Assembly (NCBI RefSeq): GCF_030730945.1 | Contig: NZ_JAVAMS010000004.1 | Coordinates: 248,001 to 312,000, forward strand | DNA: 64,000 nt | Reading direction: 5' to 3' | Source of the DNA: Aurantiacibacter poecillastricola | GTDB lineage: Bacteria; Pseudomonadota; Alphaproteobacteria; Sphingomonadales; Sphingomonadaceae | Part shown: piece by piece, positions 36,216-45,761 of the stretch | How positions within the stretch are numbered: position 1 is the stretch's first letter | How the letters are laid out: each line of letters starts with the position of its first letter | The notes under the pieces: generated by a model | What the model saw: only the letters and a program-made list of their open reading frames with translations | Database searches by the model: none | What the model was told of the DNA's origin: nothing | Program-made: the position numbers and the translations under genes

Positions 36216-37262
36216 TCAATCGGCCTGGGTGCTGCCACGTACAGCCAAGGCAGGTTGAAGCATGACCGATTCCACACTCTCGCCCGCGATCTTGCGGAAC
36301 AGCAGATCGACAAGCGCATCTGCCCCTGCTTGCAGATCCTGCCTGACCGAGCTCAGCGACGGAACCGTGCGTCGCGCAATTTCGAGATCGTCGAAGCCGA
36401 TGATCTTTATTTCGTCCGGGACATTCCGCTTCCGCTCCTGGAGGGCCTGCAGCGCCGTCATGGCAATCGTGTCGGAAGTCGCGAAAATTCCGTCCAGCCT
36501 GTCTGTCAGGTCGAGAAATCCGGAGATATCTTCCACGGCCTGTTCGGCGACGAAATGCACTGGAAGCGTGGTTCCTGCCGCGCCCCCTCCGAATTTGCGA
36601 AGGGCGTCGCGAAATCCATTGAGCCTCTGCTCGACTTCCGGGACGGAAGGGTCTCCAAAGAAAGCAAGCCCGCGACATCCCAGTTCCAGCAGATGCTGGG
36701 TCGCCATGCGTCCGCCCAGGCGGTTATCGCTGCCCACCGACGTATATATCTGTTCGCTAAGGGCCGCGCCCCACACCACCAGCGGATCGTAGTAACGGGC
36801 GACGCTGTTGATCACGTCGGACTGGTTCGACTGGCCGATTATGATCATTCCGTCGACCCTGCCCGTGTCGACCTGCCGGGAAAGCCATTCCGGATCGTGC
36901 GGCACCACCTTGCTCAAGAGCAGGTCATAACCGCGATCCGCAACGCGATCTGCGATGAAACCAAGCAGTTTCATGAAGAACGGGTCGGAAATATGCTGCG
37001 TCTTCTCGTGACCAAGCGGTACGATTACCCCAATGGTGCCGGTCCTGCCGGTCCGCAGGTTGCGGGCCATGTTGCTAGGTCGGAAATCGTATTCGTTTGC
37101 AAGAGCGCGGATCCGCTCGCGCGTTCGCACCGATATATTACCGGTGCCTGCCAGGGCACGCGAGACGGTTGCAGCCGAAACGCCGGCTATTTTTGCCAGA
37201 TCCTGGATGTTCTGCGGTTTTCCGACCTTGCCGGGCGTGCTGGATGCCTTGTCGCGTGCCAA
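36216..37262 (-). CDS. LacI-family transcriptional regulator
   Basis: A 348-residue repressor. The N-terminal helix-turn-helix reads IQDLAKIAGVSAATVSRALA, followed by a hinge with PSNMARNLRTGRTGTIGVIV and a periplasmic-binding-protein-like effector domain. It starts with TTG; no ATG exists in frame before an upstream stop. It sits inside the carbohydrate locus and is divergent from the hydrolase operon, with a perfect palindrome between them, so it is the likely regulator of the sites at 35205, 37353, 42377 and 57306. The effector is presumably a sugar. Confidence 0.9.
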   Translation of the reverse strand: MARDKASSTPGKVGKPQNIQDLAKIAGVSAATVSRALAGTGNISVRTRERIRALANEYDFRPSNMARNLRTGRTGTIGVIVPLGHEKTQHISDPFFMKLLGFIADRVADRGYDLLLSKVVPHDPEWLSRQVDTGRVDGMIIIGQSNQSDVINSVARYYDPLVVWGAALSEQIYTSVGSDNRLGGRMATQHLLELGCRGLAFFGDPSVPEVEQRLNGFRDALRKFGGGAAGTTLPVHFVAEQAVEDISGFLDLTDRLDGIFATSDTIAMTALQALQERKRNVPDEIKIIGFDDLEIARRTVPSLSSVRQDLQAGADALVDLLFRKIAGESVESVMLQPALAVRGSTQAD

Positions 37263-37352
37263 ACCGCGTTGTCTCCGTCGTCATTCTTGCATTCTTCGAT
37301 CTGACTAGAATAGCGCAGTTGCAGTTCAGGGCAATGCGGTCTATGCCCTTGC

Positions 37353-37364
37353 GCAATCGATTGC
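37353..37364. promoter_or_regulatory. Candidate LacI-family operator (site 2)
   Basis: GCAATCGATTGC is a perfect 12-base palindrome with a central CG, the shape of LacI/PurR-family sites. It lies 25 bases before the ceramidase-like gene and 91 bases before the LacI start. Confidence 0.65.
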
Positions 37365-37388
37365 AGAATCGAATGAATGGGAGAAGAT

Positions 37389-38789
37389 ATGCAGTCTCGT
37401 GCGTGGGCTACGACGGCCCAAACCATGTCGCCGATTGGTTTGCCGTTGGCGGCAGTCCTGCTCATCCTGCTCTCCATGCTGCTGGCTTTCCCGTCGATGG
37501 CACAGGAGCCAATGGGTCAATTGCGGGCAGGCGCAGCGCGCGTTGAAATCACACCGCTTGAAAGTGACCTTCCTCCCGGTTCGCAAGGGGTGCTCGACCC
37601 GCTTTACGCTCGCTCGATCGTGATCGAAAATGGCGAGGATCGTGCCGCTCTCCTCACTGTCGATGCCGGCGGCCTGCCAACCCCGCTGTGGGAAAGCTTG
37701 AGCGAGCGAGCCGAGCAAGAGCTTGGTATCAATCGCGAAAACTTGCTGATCACGGCCACCCACACGCATAGCGCCCCATTCGGTGGGAACGACGATTACG
37801 AGGAGTCGCTGTTCGAGGCTCTGCAACAGGCTGCCGCTCGCCTTCAGCCCGCGCGCATGGCCTTTGGTAGCGGGCAGTCCTGGATCAACGTCAATCGCAG
37901 CATCATCCATCCGGAAAACCGTCGCTGGTGGGAAGGCCCCGATTACGAGGGGCCATCCGACAAGACCGTCGATGTGCTGCGCCTCGAAACGCTCGAAGGC
38001 GAACCAATCGCGGTCTACTACAATTATGCCGTGCACCCGGTCGTCACTGGCAATCTCGACATGATCAGCGGCGACATCCCCGGAGCCGCATCCGCCTATC
38101 TCGAGGCTTCGATGGGGGATGATGCCGTCGCCCTGTGGTCTAGCGGCGCGTCGGGAGATCAGAACCCAATTTTCTTCAACCAGACCTACGAATTGCGTCA
38201 GATCAGGATCGATGATTACGCGAGCAGGGGCGAGGACATATCGAACGCAATGCCTCCGGGAGGGCAGGGCCTCGACCGCGATAATCCTCGTGTCCAGCTG
38301 CTCCTGCAACAGCAGAAGCAGGTCAATTCGGCCCTCGGTCTCATGCTGGCCGAAGAAGTGCTCAGAGTGATGCGCTCGGAACTGCAGCGCCCGGAAGAAC
38401 AAGCGGTTATTGCCGGTGCCAGCAAGGTCGTCTCCTGTCCTGGCCGTCGACGCCTCGATAGCGGCCGCGCCGGGTACGCGGGGACGTACGAGGATGCGGA
38501 CCCGGTCGATATCAGGCTCAGCATGTTGCGTATCGGCGACGTCTACATCGGCGGTGTGGATGCGGAAATTTTCAACCTCATCGCACAACGGCTCAAAGCC
38601 CGGTCGCCCCACGCCAATACGCTGATGGCCACTCTGACCAACGGGACAGCGAGATCCGGCTACATCCCGAACGACGAGGCTTTCGCGCAGAACACGTTCG
38701 AGGTCGTGTCGTCGCGGTTGAAACCCGGCTGTGCCGAAACCGCCATCATCGATGGACTTCTCGACCTTGTCGAGAAGGTCGAAAGGTGA
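37389..38789 (+). CDS. Exported neutral-ceramidase-like hydrolase
   Basis: A 466-residue protein with a long hydrophobic signal sequence ending FPSMAQ. The part AGAARVEITPLESDLPPG, then LLITATHTHSAPFGG (the His-rich zinc segment), YNYAVHPVVTGNL and SGASGDQNP, matches the neutral/alkaline ceramidase superfamily (amide or ester cleavage of lipid substrates). It lacks the C-terminal domain of full ceramidases, so ceramide need not be the substrate. Start 37389 is chosen over 37377 because GGGAG then sits at the right distance. First gene of a four-gene operon. Confidence 0.8.
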   Translation: MQSRAWATTAQTMSPIGLPLAAVLLILLSMLLAFPSMAQEPMGQLRAGAARVEITPLESDLPPGSQGVLDPLYARSIVIENGEDRAALLTVDAGGLPTPLWESLSERAEQELGINRENLLITATHTHSAPFGGNDDYEESLFEALQQAAARLQPARMAFGSGQSWINVNRSIIHPENRRWWEGPDYEGPSDKTVDVLRLETLEGEPIAVYYNYAVHPVVTGNLDMISGDIPGAASAYLEASMGDDAVALWSSGASGDQNPIFFNQTYELRQIRIDDYASRGEDISNAMPPGGQGLDRDNPRVQLLLQQQKQVNSALGLMLAEEVLRVMRSELQRPEEQAVIAGASKVVSCPGRRRLDSGRAGYAGTYEDADPVDIRLSMLRIGDVYIGGVDAEIFNLIAQRLKARSPHANTLMATLTNGTARSGYIPNDEAFAQNTFEVVSSRLKPGCAETAIIDGLLDLVEKVER

Positions 38790-39889
38790 GCATTTCCTTC
38801 AGATCCTCAGGCGCGGCTATTGCCGGTGCGGCCTTGTTGGTCACGGCGGGGACGGGGACGCAAGCCTTCGCACAGCCTGACCCACGCATCTCGGAAGATG
38901 GAGCCGTGCGGCTCGACGGTGTGGCTGTGCCGCTGTCCGACCTGATGAGCGAGGAGGCCCGGGCATACCTGCGACACCTGATCGTCGACAAGCCGTTCGG
39001 CAGTCCCGTGCCCGACATCGTGGATGAGCGCGTTCGCCAAGACGGGATCATGGCGGAATTCCTTGCACCAATGCGTGAACGCTATGCGGTCGACATCGAA
39101 GAGGCCCGCATTGGCGGAGTGGTAGTGGATATCATCACCCCGGCAGCTGGCCTTGCGGAAGGAAACGAAGATCGATTGCTGATCAATCTTCATGGTGGCG
39201 GTTTCCTCACGGGTGGACGGTCAGCCTCGCTGGTCGAATCCGTGCCGCTGGCTGCGCTGATGGGGATCAAGGTTGTATCCATCGACTATCGGATGGCGCC
39301 GGAGCATGAATTTCCTGCCGCCAGCGAAGATGTGGCAGCAGTCTATCGCGAACTGATCAGGCAGTACGACCCCGAAAGAATCGGCTTTTACGGCTGCTCC
39401 GCCGGCGGCGTCCTGGCGGCGCAATCCGTCGCGTGGTTTCAGGCCTACGACCTGCCGCTTCCGGCCGCTCTCGGCGTTTTCTGCGCGTCGCTTGGCGGCT
39501 ATACCGGGGGCGATGCCACTGCGATCGCCGGTCCGTTGAATGGGTATCTGCCAACCGTCGATACGCACGCGGAGCAAGCGCCAACCGGGCCGCCGCCGGG
39601 CCCGAGTTACCTCCGGAACGCCGATCCTCAGGACCCGCTAGTCTACCCGCGAGCATCCGAGAGTGTGATGGCGTCCTTCCCGCCCACCCTGTTCATCAGC
39701 GGTACGCGATCGTTCGAACTTTCCGCTGCGCTTGATTCCCACAACGCGCTGGCAAGGCTCGGCGTGGAATCGCGCCTGCATGCCTGGGACGGCATGTTCC
39801 ACGGGTTCATCTACAATTCCGAGCTCCCCGAGACACGAGAGGCTTACGCGATAATGGTTCAGTTCTTCGATCACCACTTGGCGGACTGA
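38786..39889 (+). CDS. Exported alpha/beta hydrolase, HSL (carboxylesterase) family
   Basis: A 367-residue esterase with a signal peptide ending TQAFAQ. The oxyanion motif HGGGFLTGG, the nucleophile elbow GFYGCSAGG (Ser in GxSxG) and WDGMFHGFI near the end (catalytic His) define the hormone-sensitive-lipase family. It starts at GTG overlapping the previous stop (GTGA). Plant acyl-sugar hydrolases belong to this same family, which fits the proposed substrate. Confidence 0.88.
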   Translation: MSISFRSSGAAIAGAALLVTAGTGTQAFAQPDPRISEDGAVRLDGVAVPLSDLMSEEARAYLRHLIVDKPFGSPVPDIVDERVRQDGIMAEFLAPMRERYAVDIEEARIGGVVVDIITPAAGLAEGNEDRLLINLHGGGFLTGGRSASLVESVPLAALMGIKVVSIDYRMAPEHEFPAASEDVAAVYRELIRQYDPERIGFYGCSAGGVLAAQSVAWFQAYDLPLPAALGVFCASLGGYTGGDATAIAGPLNGYLPTVDTHAEQAPTGPPPGPSYLRNADPQDPLVYPRASESVMASFPPTLFISGTRSFELSAALDSHNALARLGVESRLHAWDGMFHGFIYNSELPETREAYAIMVQFFDHHLAD

Positions 39890-39892
39890 GCG

Positions 39893-41155
39893 GTGACGTT
39901 CTCTCATTCCACCGAGCGGCAGGAGAGCCCGCTCATACTGAAAGTGCTGGTCTTCGGCATGTTCGCGATGTTCGCGATGACGACCGATTCCGTCGGCACG
40001 GTGATTCCCGAGGTCATCCGGGAGTTTGAGCTGGGCCTCACGGCCGGCGGCTCCTTTCAATACGCCACCATGTCCGGCATCGGGATTTCGGCCATCGGAC
40101 TCGGCTTCCTGGCGGACAGGTTCGGTCGCAAGGCCACGATTCTCCTGGGGCTGTCGATGTTCGGCCTCGGATCGGCGTTGTTTGCTGCCGGGCACGATTT
40201 CCTCTTCTTCACGACCTTGCTGTTCATCTCTGGCCTTGGGATCGGCATTTTCAAGGCTGGCGCATTGGCTTTGATCGGAGACCTTTCTCGCTCGACGACC
40301 GATCATGCGCGCACCATGAACCTGATCGAGGGTTTCTTCGGTGTCGGGGCGATCATCGGTCCGGCCATCGTCGCCTATCTTCTCCAGGTCGGCGCGAGCT
40401 GGAAATGGGTGTACCTCGTGGCGGCCATAATGTGCGGTCTGCTCTTTCTTGGCACCGGTTTCGCCCGCTTTCCGAAGCCGTTGAAGGCCAGCGAAGAGCC
40501 GACCCGGGCCACCGATGCGATCCGGCTTGCCGGCGATCCTGCATCGGTGTTCTTCGGCGGCGCCATCATGCTCTATGTCGCAGCCGAAGCCGCCATATAC
40601 GTCTGGGCGCCTACCTACATTGCCGACTACAACGGTTCCTGGGTGGCGCTAGCGGGCTACCTGGTGTCGATCTTCTTCATCTTGCGCGCTGCCGGGCGCT
40701 TCCTCGGCGTGTGGCTGCTGGGAAGGTTCAGCTGGCCGAAGGTCATTACCTACTGCAGCGGCGCGATGACGGTCCTGTTCTGGATCGCCGTTCTCGGCGG
40801 GCGAGAAGTGGCCGTGTTCGCCTTGCCTGCGACGGGCCTTTTCATGTCCGTGCTTTATCCGACCATCAATTCCACCGGTATCAGCTGCTTCGACAAGGGT
40901 CGCCACGGGTCGATTGCCGGCCTGCTGCTGTTCTTCACCTGTGTCGCAGCCGTGTTCGCGCCGCTGCTCATGGGTGCGCTCGGGGAGCTCATGGGAGACA
41001 GTCGGTACGCAATCGTGCTGGGTGCCGTCTTCTCTACGATGTTGGTCCTGCTTTGTGCCTGGAACATGCTGCGTGCGCCTTTCCTGGACCGCCTCTCGCG
41101 TCGCAATTCCGCCGATTACGAGATGGACGAAGCGACATTGCAAGCCAGGATTTAA
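39893..41155 (+). CDS. MFS transporter
   Basis: A 420-residue 12-helix carrier. GLGFLADRFGRKATILLGLS is the MFS signature between helices 2 and 3. It starts with GTG three bases after the esterase stop and is followed three bases later by the GH68 gene, so it is an operon member. By context it imports the sugar released by the periplasmic esterases; its substrate is not readable from the sequence. Confidence 0.85.
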   Translation: MTFSHSTERQESPLILKVLVFGMFAMFAMTTDSVGTVIPEVIREFELGLTAGGSFQYATMSGIGISAIGLGFLADRFGRKATILLGLSMFGLGSALFAAGHDFLFFTTLLFISGLGIGIFKAGALALIGDLSRSTTDHARTMNLIEGFFGVGAIIGPAIVAYLLQVGASWKWVYLVAAIMCGLLFLGTGFARFPKPLKASEEPTRATDAIRLAGDPASVFFGGAIMLYVAAEAAIYVWAPTYIADYNGSWVALAGYLVSIFFILRAAGRFLGVWLLGRFSWPKVITYCSGAMTVLFWIAVLGGREVAVFALPATGLFMSVLYPTINSTGISCFDKGRHGSIAGLLLFFTCVAAVFAPLLMGALGELMGDSRYAIVLGAVFSTMLVLLCAWNMLRAPFLDRLSRRNSADYEMDEATLQARI

Positions 41156-41158
41156 GCG

Positions 41159-42334
41159 ATGGGAAATTCTACGAATATGCCGATTGGAATCACTCCCGCA
41201 AGCAGCGTGCTTTCGTCCAAGCAAGAAGACCAGCCATCGCCGTGGCGGGCGCCGGCGTCGGGGCACTTCGAAACGGATGCCACCTCAACCGCCCCTCTTA
41301 TTGCCGCGACAGACTTCGCGCGGATTTCCGCTGATCTAGACATCTGGGATGCATGGCCGGTCCAACTGCCGGACGGACACCCCGCGAAGATCGGCGACGG
41401 GTCGACCTTGTGGATGGCCCTGGCAGCGCCGCGGTTCGATGATCCGGAAGAACGTCACGGCCATGCTCGCATTCACTTGCTGCAACGGATCGACGGCGGC
41501 TGGACTGATCTCGGCCCCGCAATGCCGGACGGTTTCTCTCCCGGAAGCAGGGAGTGGTCGGGTTCTGCAGTCCTCGATCCGGCAATGGGCGTCGTGACGC
41601 TGTATTTCACGGCAACAGGCCAGCGGGGCGAAGCCGAGCTTTCCTTCTCCCAGCGCATCTTTCGTGCCCGGGCCGATCTCCAGGCACAGGGAGGCGTAAA
41701 GCTGGCCCACTGGCGCGACCTTGAAGAGATCGTCGTGCGGGATCCGGCACATTACATGGATAGCGAAGGCGGCGAAGGCCGCATCGGAACGATAAAGGCA
41801 TTTCGCGATCCCGCCTACTTCCTCGACCCCGCAGATGGACGAAGTCATCTGCTGTTCGCCGCATCGGCGGAAAATTCCGCTTCGCGTTACAACGGCGTCG
41901 TCGGCATGGCCACGGCTCGCGACGATCGGCTCGACACGTGGCAGACTGCTGCGCCGATCATCTCGGCAGATGGCCTGAACAACGAACTCGAACGGCCCCA
42001 CGCGATCTATCACGGCGGCTTGTACTACGTTTTCTGGTCTACCCAGAGCCATGTCTTTGACCCGGATGGCCCGGTCGGACCTACCGGTCTTTACGGGATG
42101 GTTGCGGAAAGCCTGCACGGCCCGTGGCAGGCGCTCAACGGAACCGGCCTAGTGTTTGCCAACCCCGCTGCAGCACCTTCGCAGGCCTATAGCTGGCTCG
42201 TGATGCCCGATATGAAAGTTATCAGTTTCGTGGACGACTGGGGCGGCTGCAAAAATATGCGCCGGTTTGGCGCGACCTTCGCGCCCGACTTGTTGCTGGA
42301 ACTCGACGGGAAGCAGGCGAAACTCGTTACCTGA
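41159..42334 (+). CDS. GH68 family glycoside hydrolase/fructosyltransferase (levansucrase type)
   Basis: A 391-residue enzyme that cleaves sucrose and transfers fructose to water or fructan. The GH68 signature is complete: IWDAWPV with nucleophile Asp64, REWSGSA at 131-137, FRDPAYF with stabilising Asp217, and ELERPHAIY with the acid/base glutamate near 278. No signal peptide or membrane helix is present, unlike most levansucrases, although Zymomonas SacB is also leaderless. With the ROK kinase downstream a cytoplasmic sucrose-splitting role is likely. Confidence 0.88.
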   Translation: MGNSTNMPIGITPASSVLSSKQEDQPSPWRAPASGHFETDATSTAPLIAATDFARISADLDIWDAWPVQLPDGHPAKIGDGSTLWMALAAPRFDDPEERHGHARIHLLQRIDGGWTDLGPAMPDGFSPGSREWSGSAVLDPAMGVVTLYFTATGQRGEAELSFSQRIFRARADLQAQGGVKLAHWRDLEEIVVRDPAHYMDSEGGEGRIGTIKAFRDPAYFLDPADGRSHLLFAASAENSASRYNGVVGMATARDDRLDTWQTAAPIISADGLNNELERPHAIYHGGLYYVFWSTQSHVFDPDGPVGPTGLYGMVAESLHGPWQALNGTGLVFANPAAAPSQAYSWLVMPDMKVISFVDDWGGCKNMRRFGATFAPDLLLELDGKQAKLVT

Positions 42335-42376
42335 AGTCGACGGGGTGGGCAGTCCGGCCACACTCCATGCGCTTGT

Positions 42377-42388
42377 GCAATCGATTGT
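42377..42388. promoter_or_regulatory. Candidate LacI-family operator (site 3)
   Basis: GCAATCGATTGT keeps a perfect ten-base core, CAATCGATTG, and differs from site 2 only in the last base. It lies 93 bases before the TonB receptor start. Confidence 0.6.
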
Positions 42389-42480
42389 CTTTTTTGGATT
42401 GACTAAAGATCTGCAATTAGAAATTCTAGGAATGCAAAGGATTGCCTAAAGATGCGATCCATACATTGGGGAGGATGAAA

Positions 42481-44610
42481 ATGAGGTATTTGCAGCAGTT
42501 TTCTGCGGCCACTGCCATGGCGGTGGTCCTAGCCGGCGGTTCCGCCAAAGCGCAGGCGGACAACGCCAGGCAGGACGATGCGGAGGAGCAGGCCGCGCAG
42601 GTCAATCCCGAGAACCGGATTCTCGTCACGGCATCGAAGGCTGGCGATCAAGATCTTCAGGAAGCGCCGCTTGCAATCCAGGTGTTCGACGGCGAGGACC
42701 TGCGCGAGCGGAACATCAGCACTATCGGCGACCTCGTTTCGTCCGTGCCCGGCGCGCAGGAGGGCTTTCGCCAGTCCAACGGCTCACGCTTCTACAACCT
42801 GCGTGGCAACGTGACGCAGAACGGCGACTCTCCCATCGGCTATTACCTTGATGATACGCCCTTCATCGTAACGAATTTCGGCATCGCTCCGCCGGTGCGC
42901 TTCATCGACATGGAGCGCGTGGAAGTTCTGCGCGGCCCCCACGGAACGTTGTATGGCCAGGGTTCGTCGGGCGGCGTCTTCATCTTCCACACAAAGGATC
43001 CGGACCTCGACGAGATCGATTACGCGGTCGAGGCGGGTGGATCGTACACCAGGGGCGCAGGTGCGTTGAACTACGCGTTTGCCGGCGCCCTTTCAGTGCC
43101 GATCCTGGAAGACCGACTGGCGGTGCGCGTCAGTGGCGGCTTCTCGCGCGATGCCGGCTATGCCGACGCCTATTTCGGACCGTTCGACGGTACACCGGAC
43201 GAAACCAACGTAAACGAGGCCCGCAACGACGACCTGAGGGTCGTCGCGCTGATCAAGCCTTTCGACAATGTCGAACTGCGTGCGCAATACTGGCGCTTCC
43301 GTCCGCGACAGGATTTCACGGGGTTCACCGCCTCCGTCGATCCGGTCTACTTCGAAAATACCGCGGGTCAGGACAGCTTTTCCAACGGCGATTTCGAGCT
43401 CATGAGCCTTACGGCGACGGTAGATTTCGATGCCTTCACGGTCACCAGCGCAACCAGTAACCTGGAAGGCGAGTTCGGCATCAATATCCCGATCTCCCCC
43501 GCAGGTTTCTTTTCCAGCCAGTTCTTCCCGGAAATGTTTGCGCAGGAAGTTCGCATCAATTCGAACGGGGAAGGGCCGTTCAACTGGCTTGTCGGTGCGG
43601 CTTACCAGAATGGCAGCGGCCCCCAGGAGAACGTGTTGCAGATCCCGCCGTTCGGCGTGGACATCAATGCCGACAACGACACGCTGACGGAAAATTGGGC
43701 GGTCTTCGGCGAAGTCAGCTACGAGCTTTTCGATGGCAAGCTGGTTCCGCTGGCCGGCCTTCGCACCTATCACGACGATCGGTCGTTCAAGGATGGGACC
43801 GGCATTGTCCCGACCGAGGAGAGTGTCGAGACCTGGCGCTTGAACCTGACCTACCTGCCCAATGACAATCTTACGATGTTCGTCTCGGCGGCCACGGGCT
43901 TCCGCCCGGGTATCGTTCAGTCACGCGTCCAGGTGGAATCGCTGGAACTGGCAGGTGTGCCGGCGTCGGTCGCACTCGAGCCCGAAAGCTCCACCAACTA
44001 CGAGTTCGGACTCAAATGGCGGACGCCCGACGATACGCTCAATGTCGGCCTCAATCTATACAACCTGGAGTACACCAACCTGCAGACTTCGGTCACGGGC
44101 GGGATCGAGGGTGTGGACGGCTTTGCCAATTTCGGTGATGCGACAACACGCGGCATCGATCTCGAACTACGCTGGCGTACACCTCTCGATGGCCTCGATC
44201 TCGGCTTCGTCGGAAACGTCAACGATAGCGAGTACGACACTGTAAACGAGGTGATCGCCGACGCGCAGCCGCTGCTCGAGCCCGGAGCCCGTCTGATCAA
44301 TACGATCTCCAACAACTACCGCATCGATGCGAATTACAACACTGGCATCAACGAGAACTGGGATGGGTTCGGCAACGTATCCTTCAGCCACAGTGGCGAT
44401 CGCCTGCAAGCCAGCGGCATCGTGGCGGACCCTTACGACATCGTGAATTTCACTCTCGGCGTTCGTTCGGACAACTGGGAAATTGCCCTGATCGGCAATA
44501 ATCTGTTCGACGAGCGCGGCCCCATCTTCGTGGGTGACAACGGTCCTCTCTCCGGGTCTGGCCTCACGCCCCGCACGATCGGCTTGCGCGTTCGGTTGAT
44601 GTCCTATTGA
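42481..44610 (+). CDS. TonB-dependent receptor
   Basis: A 709-residue outer-membrane receptor with signal peptide (to GSAKAQA). The plug begins NRILVTASKAGDQDLQEAPL and contains the SIGDLVSSVPG and VEVLRGPHGTLYGQGSSGG blocks; the rest is a 22-strand barrel ending in GLRVRLMSY with a terminal aromatic residue. Start 42481 was chosen because GGGGAGGA lies five bases upstream. It likely imports the saccharide substrate of the locus across the outer membrane, under LacI control. Confidence 0.9.
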   Translation: MRYLQQFSAATAMAVVLAGGSAKAQADNARQDDAEEQAAQVNPENRILVTASKAGDQDLQEAPLAIQVFDGEDLRERNISTIGDLVSSVPGAQEGFRQSNGSRFYNLRGNVTQNGDSPIGYYLDDTPFIVTNFGIAPPVRFIDMERVEVLRGPHGTLYGQGSSGGVFIFHTKDPDLDEIDYAVEAGGSYTRGAGALNYAFAGALSVPILEDRLAVRVSGGFSRDAGYADAYFGPFDGTPDETNVNEARNDDLRVVALIKPFDNVELRAQYWRFRPRQDFTGFTASVDPVYFENTAGQDSFSNGDFELMSLTATVDFDAFTVTSATSNLEGEFGINIPISPAGFFSSQFFPEMFAQEVRINSNGEGPFNWLVGAAYQNGSGPQENVLQIPPFGVDINADNDTLTENWAVFGEVSYELFDGKLVPLAGLRTYHDDRSFKDGTGIVPTEESVETWRLNLTYLPNDNLTMFVSAATGFRPGIVQSRVQVESLELAGVPASVALEPESSTNYEFGLKWRTPDDTLNVGLNLYNLEYTNLQTSVTGGIEGVDGFANFGDATTRGIDLELRWRTPLDGLDLGFVGNVNDSEYDTVNEVIADAQPLLEPGARLINTISNNYRIDANYNTGINENWDGFGNVSFSHSGDRLQASGIVADPYDIVNFTLGVRSDNWEIALIGNNLFDERGPIFVGDNGPLSGSGLTPRTIGLRVRLMSY

Positions 44611-44665
44611 TTGCGTTGGCTTGCGCCCGGACCGGGCCGATAATTCAGGTTTGGGAGGATACATT

Positions 44666-45739
44666 ATGCAACTAAGCAGGCGTGAAGCTGCCAGGCTGGG
44701 CCTTGGAGCCCTGTCGGCGGCGCTTATCGCCAGGTCCGTTCCCTCCCTGGCGCAAGACGGTTGGCGTGCCAGTACCTGGTCCGTCGCGGATCGCCTGGCC
44801 CCGATCGCACCGGAACTGCGGCCCGCGGCGCGCCGGATGATCGAGAGCGGGTTTCCGCCGATCACCGAAGAAATGTTGCGAGACATGCCCGGGAACGTGG
44901 CACCCCCCACGCCTGAGTTGCTGCCCGACATTCCTGTAGAGGAACGCGATATTCCCCCCACCGCCGGACTGCCGGGCGTGAAGGTATTCGTTCTCAATTC
45001 CGAACCCACTCTATCGCGACCGGCGATCCTACACATTCACGGAGGCGGGCATCTCGTAGGCAGTGCGCGCGGCGAACTGCGTTATCTGCAGGAAACCGCC
45101 CGCGAGCTGGCTTGCACCATCGTCAGCGTCGAATACCGACTGTCGCCCGGCGCTCGCTATTCGGAATCGACCGAGGATACCTATGCCGGGTTGAAATGGC
45201 TGTACGACAACGCCGACATGTTAGGCGTGGATCGTACGCGCATCGCTCTCATGGGAGAAAGCGCGGGTGGAGGCCATGCTGCAATCCTTGCCATCAAGGC
45301 GCGCAATCGCGGTGAAGTGCCGGTGCTGTTCCAGTCGCTTGTCTATCCCATGATCGACGATCGCACCGGCAGCAGTGTCCCTGTCCCCCCGCACATCGCC
45401 ACAGTGGGCTGGAGCCCGCCGGAGAACGTCCTTGGCTGGCGAAGCTTTCTCGGCACCGAGCCCGGAACACAGGCAGTGCCGGTCGAGGCTGTGCCTTCGC
45501 GTACGGTCGATCTTGCTGGCCTGCCGCCGACATGGATCGGTGTTGGAGCCGTCGATCTCTTCGCTGCGGAGGACATCGCATATGCCCGGCGGCTCATACT
45601 CGCGGGCATACCCACCGAACTGGTCGTCACGCCCGGGGCCTTCCACGGCTTTGACCGCGTCGCTCCGGAAACGGCACTGGCGCGGTCCTTCACGGCTTCG
45701 AAGATGACGGCGCTGCGGCGCGCCTTTGCCCGCGCTTGA
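44666..45739 (+). CDS. Exported alpha/beta hydrolase (Tat-like signal)
   Basis: A 357-residue esterase of the HGGG family. The N-terminus MQLSRREAARLGLGALSAAL has the twin-arginine and hydrophobic pattern of a Tat signal and ends near SLAQD. HIHGGGHLVGS is the oxyanion loop, LMGESAGGGHAA the nucleophile elbow and PGAFHGFDR the catalytic His region. GGGAGGA precedes the ATG. It lies between the TonB receptor and the fructokinase. Confidence 0.87.
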   Translation: MQLSRREAARLGLGALSAALIARSVPSLAQDGWRASTWSVADRLAPIAPELRPAARRMIESGFPPITEEMLRDMPGNVAPPTPELLPDIPVEERDIPPTAGLPGVKVFVLNSEPTLSRPAILHIHGGGHLVGSARGELRYLQETARELACTIVSVEYRLSPGARYSESTEDTYAGLKWLYDNADMLGVDRTRIALMGESAGGGHAAILAIKARNRGEVPVLFQSLVYPMIDDRTGSSVPVPPHIATVGWSPPENVLGWRSFLGTEPGTQAVPVEAVPSRTVDLAGLPPTWIGVGAVDLFAAEDIAYARRLILAGIPTELVVTPGAFHGFDRVAPETALARSFTASKMTALRRAFARA

Positions 45740-45761
45740 TGGTTTCAGGAGGCATGATCTC

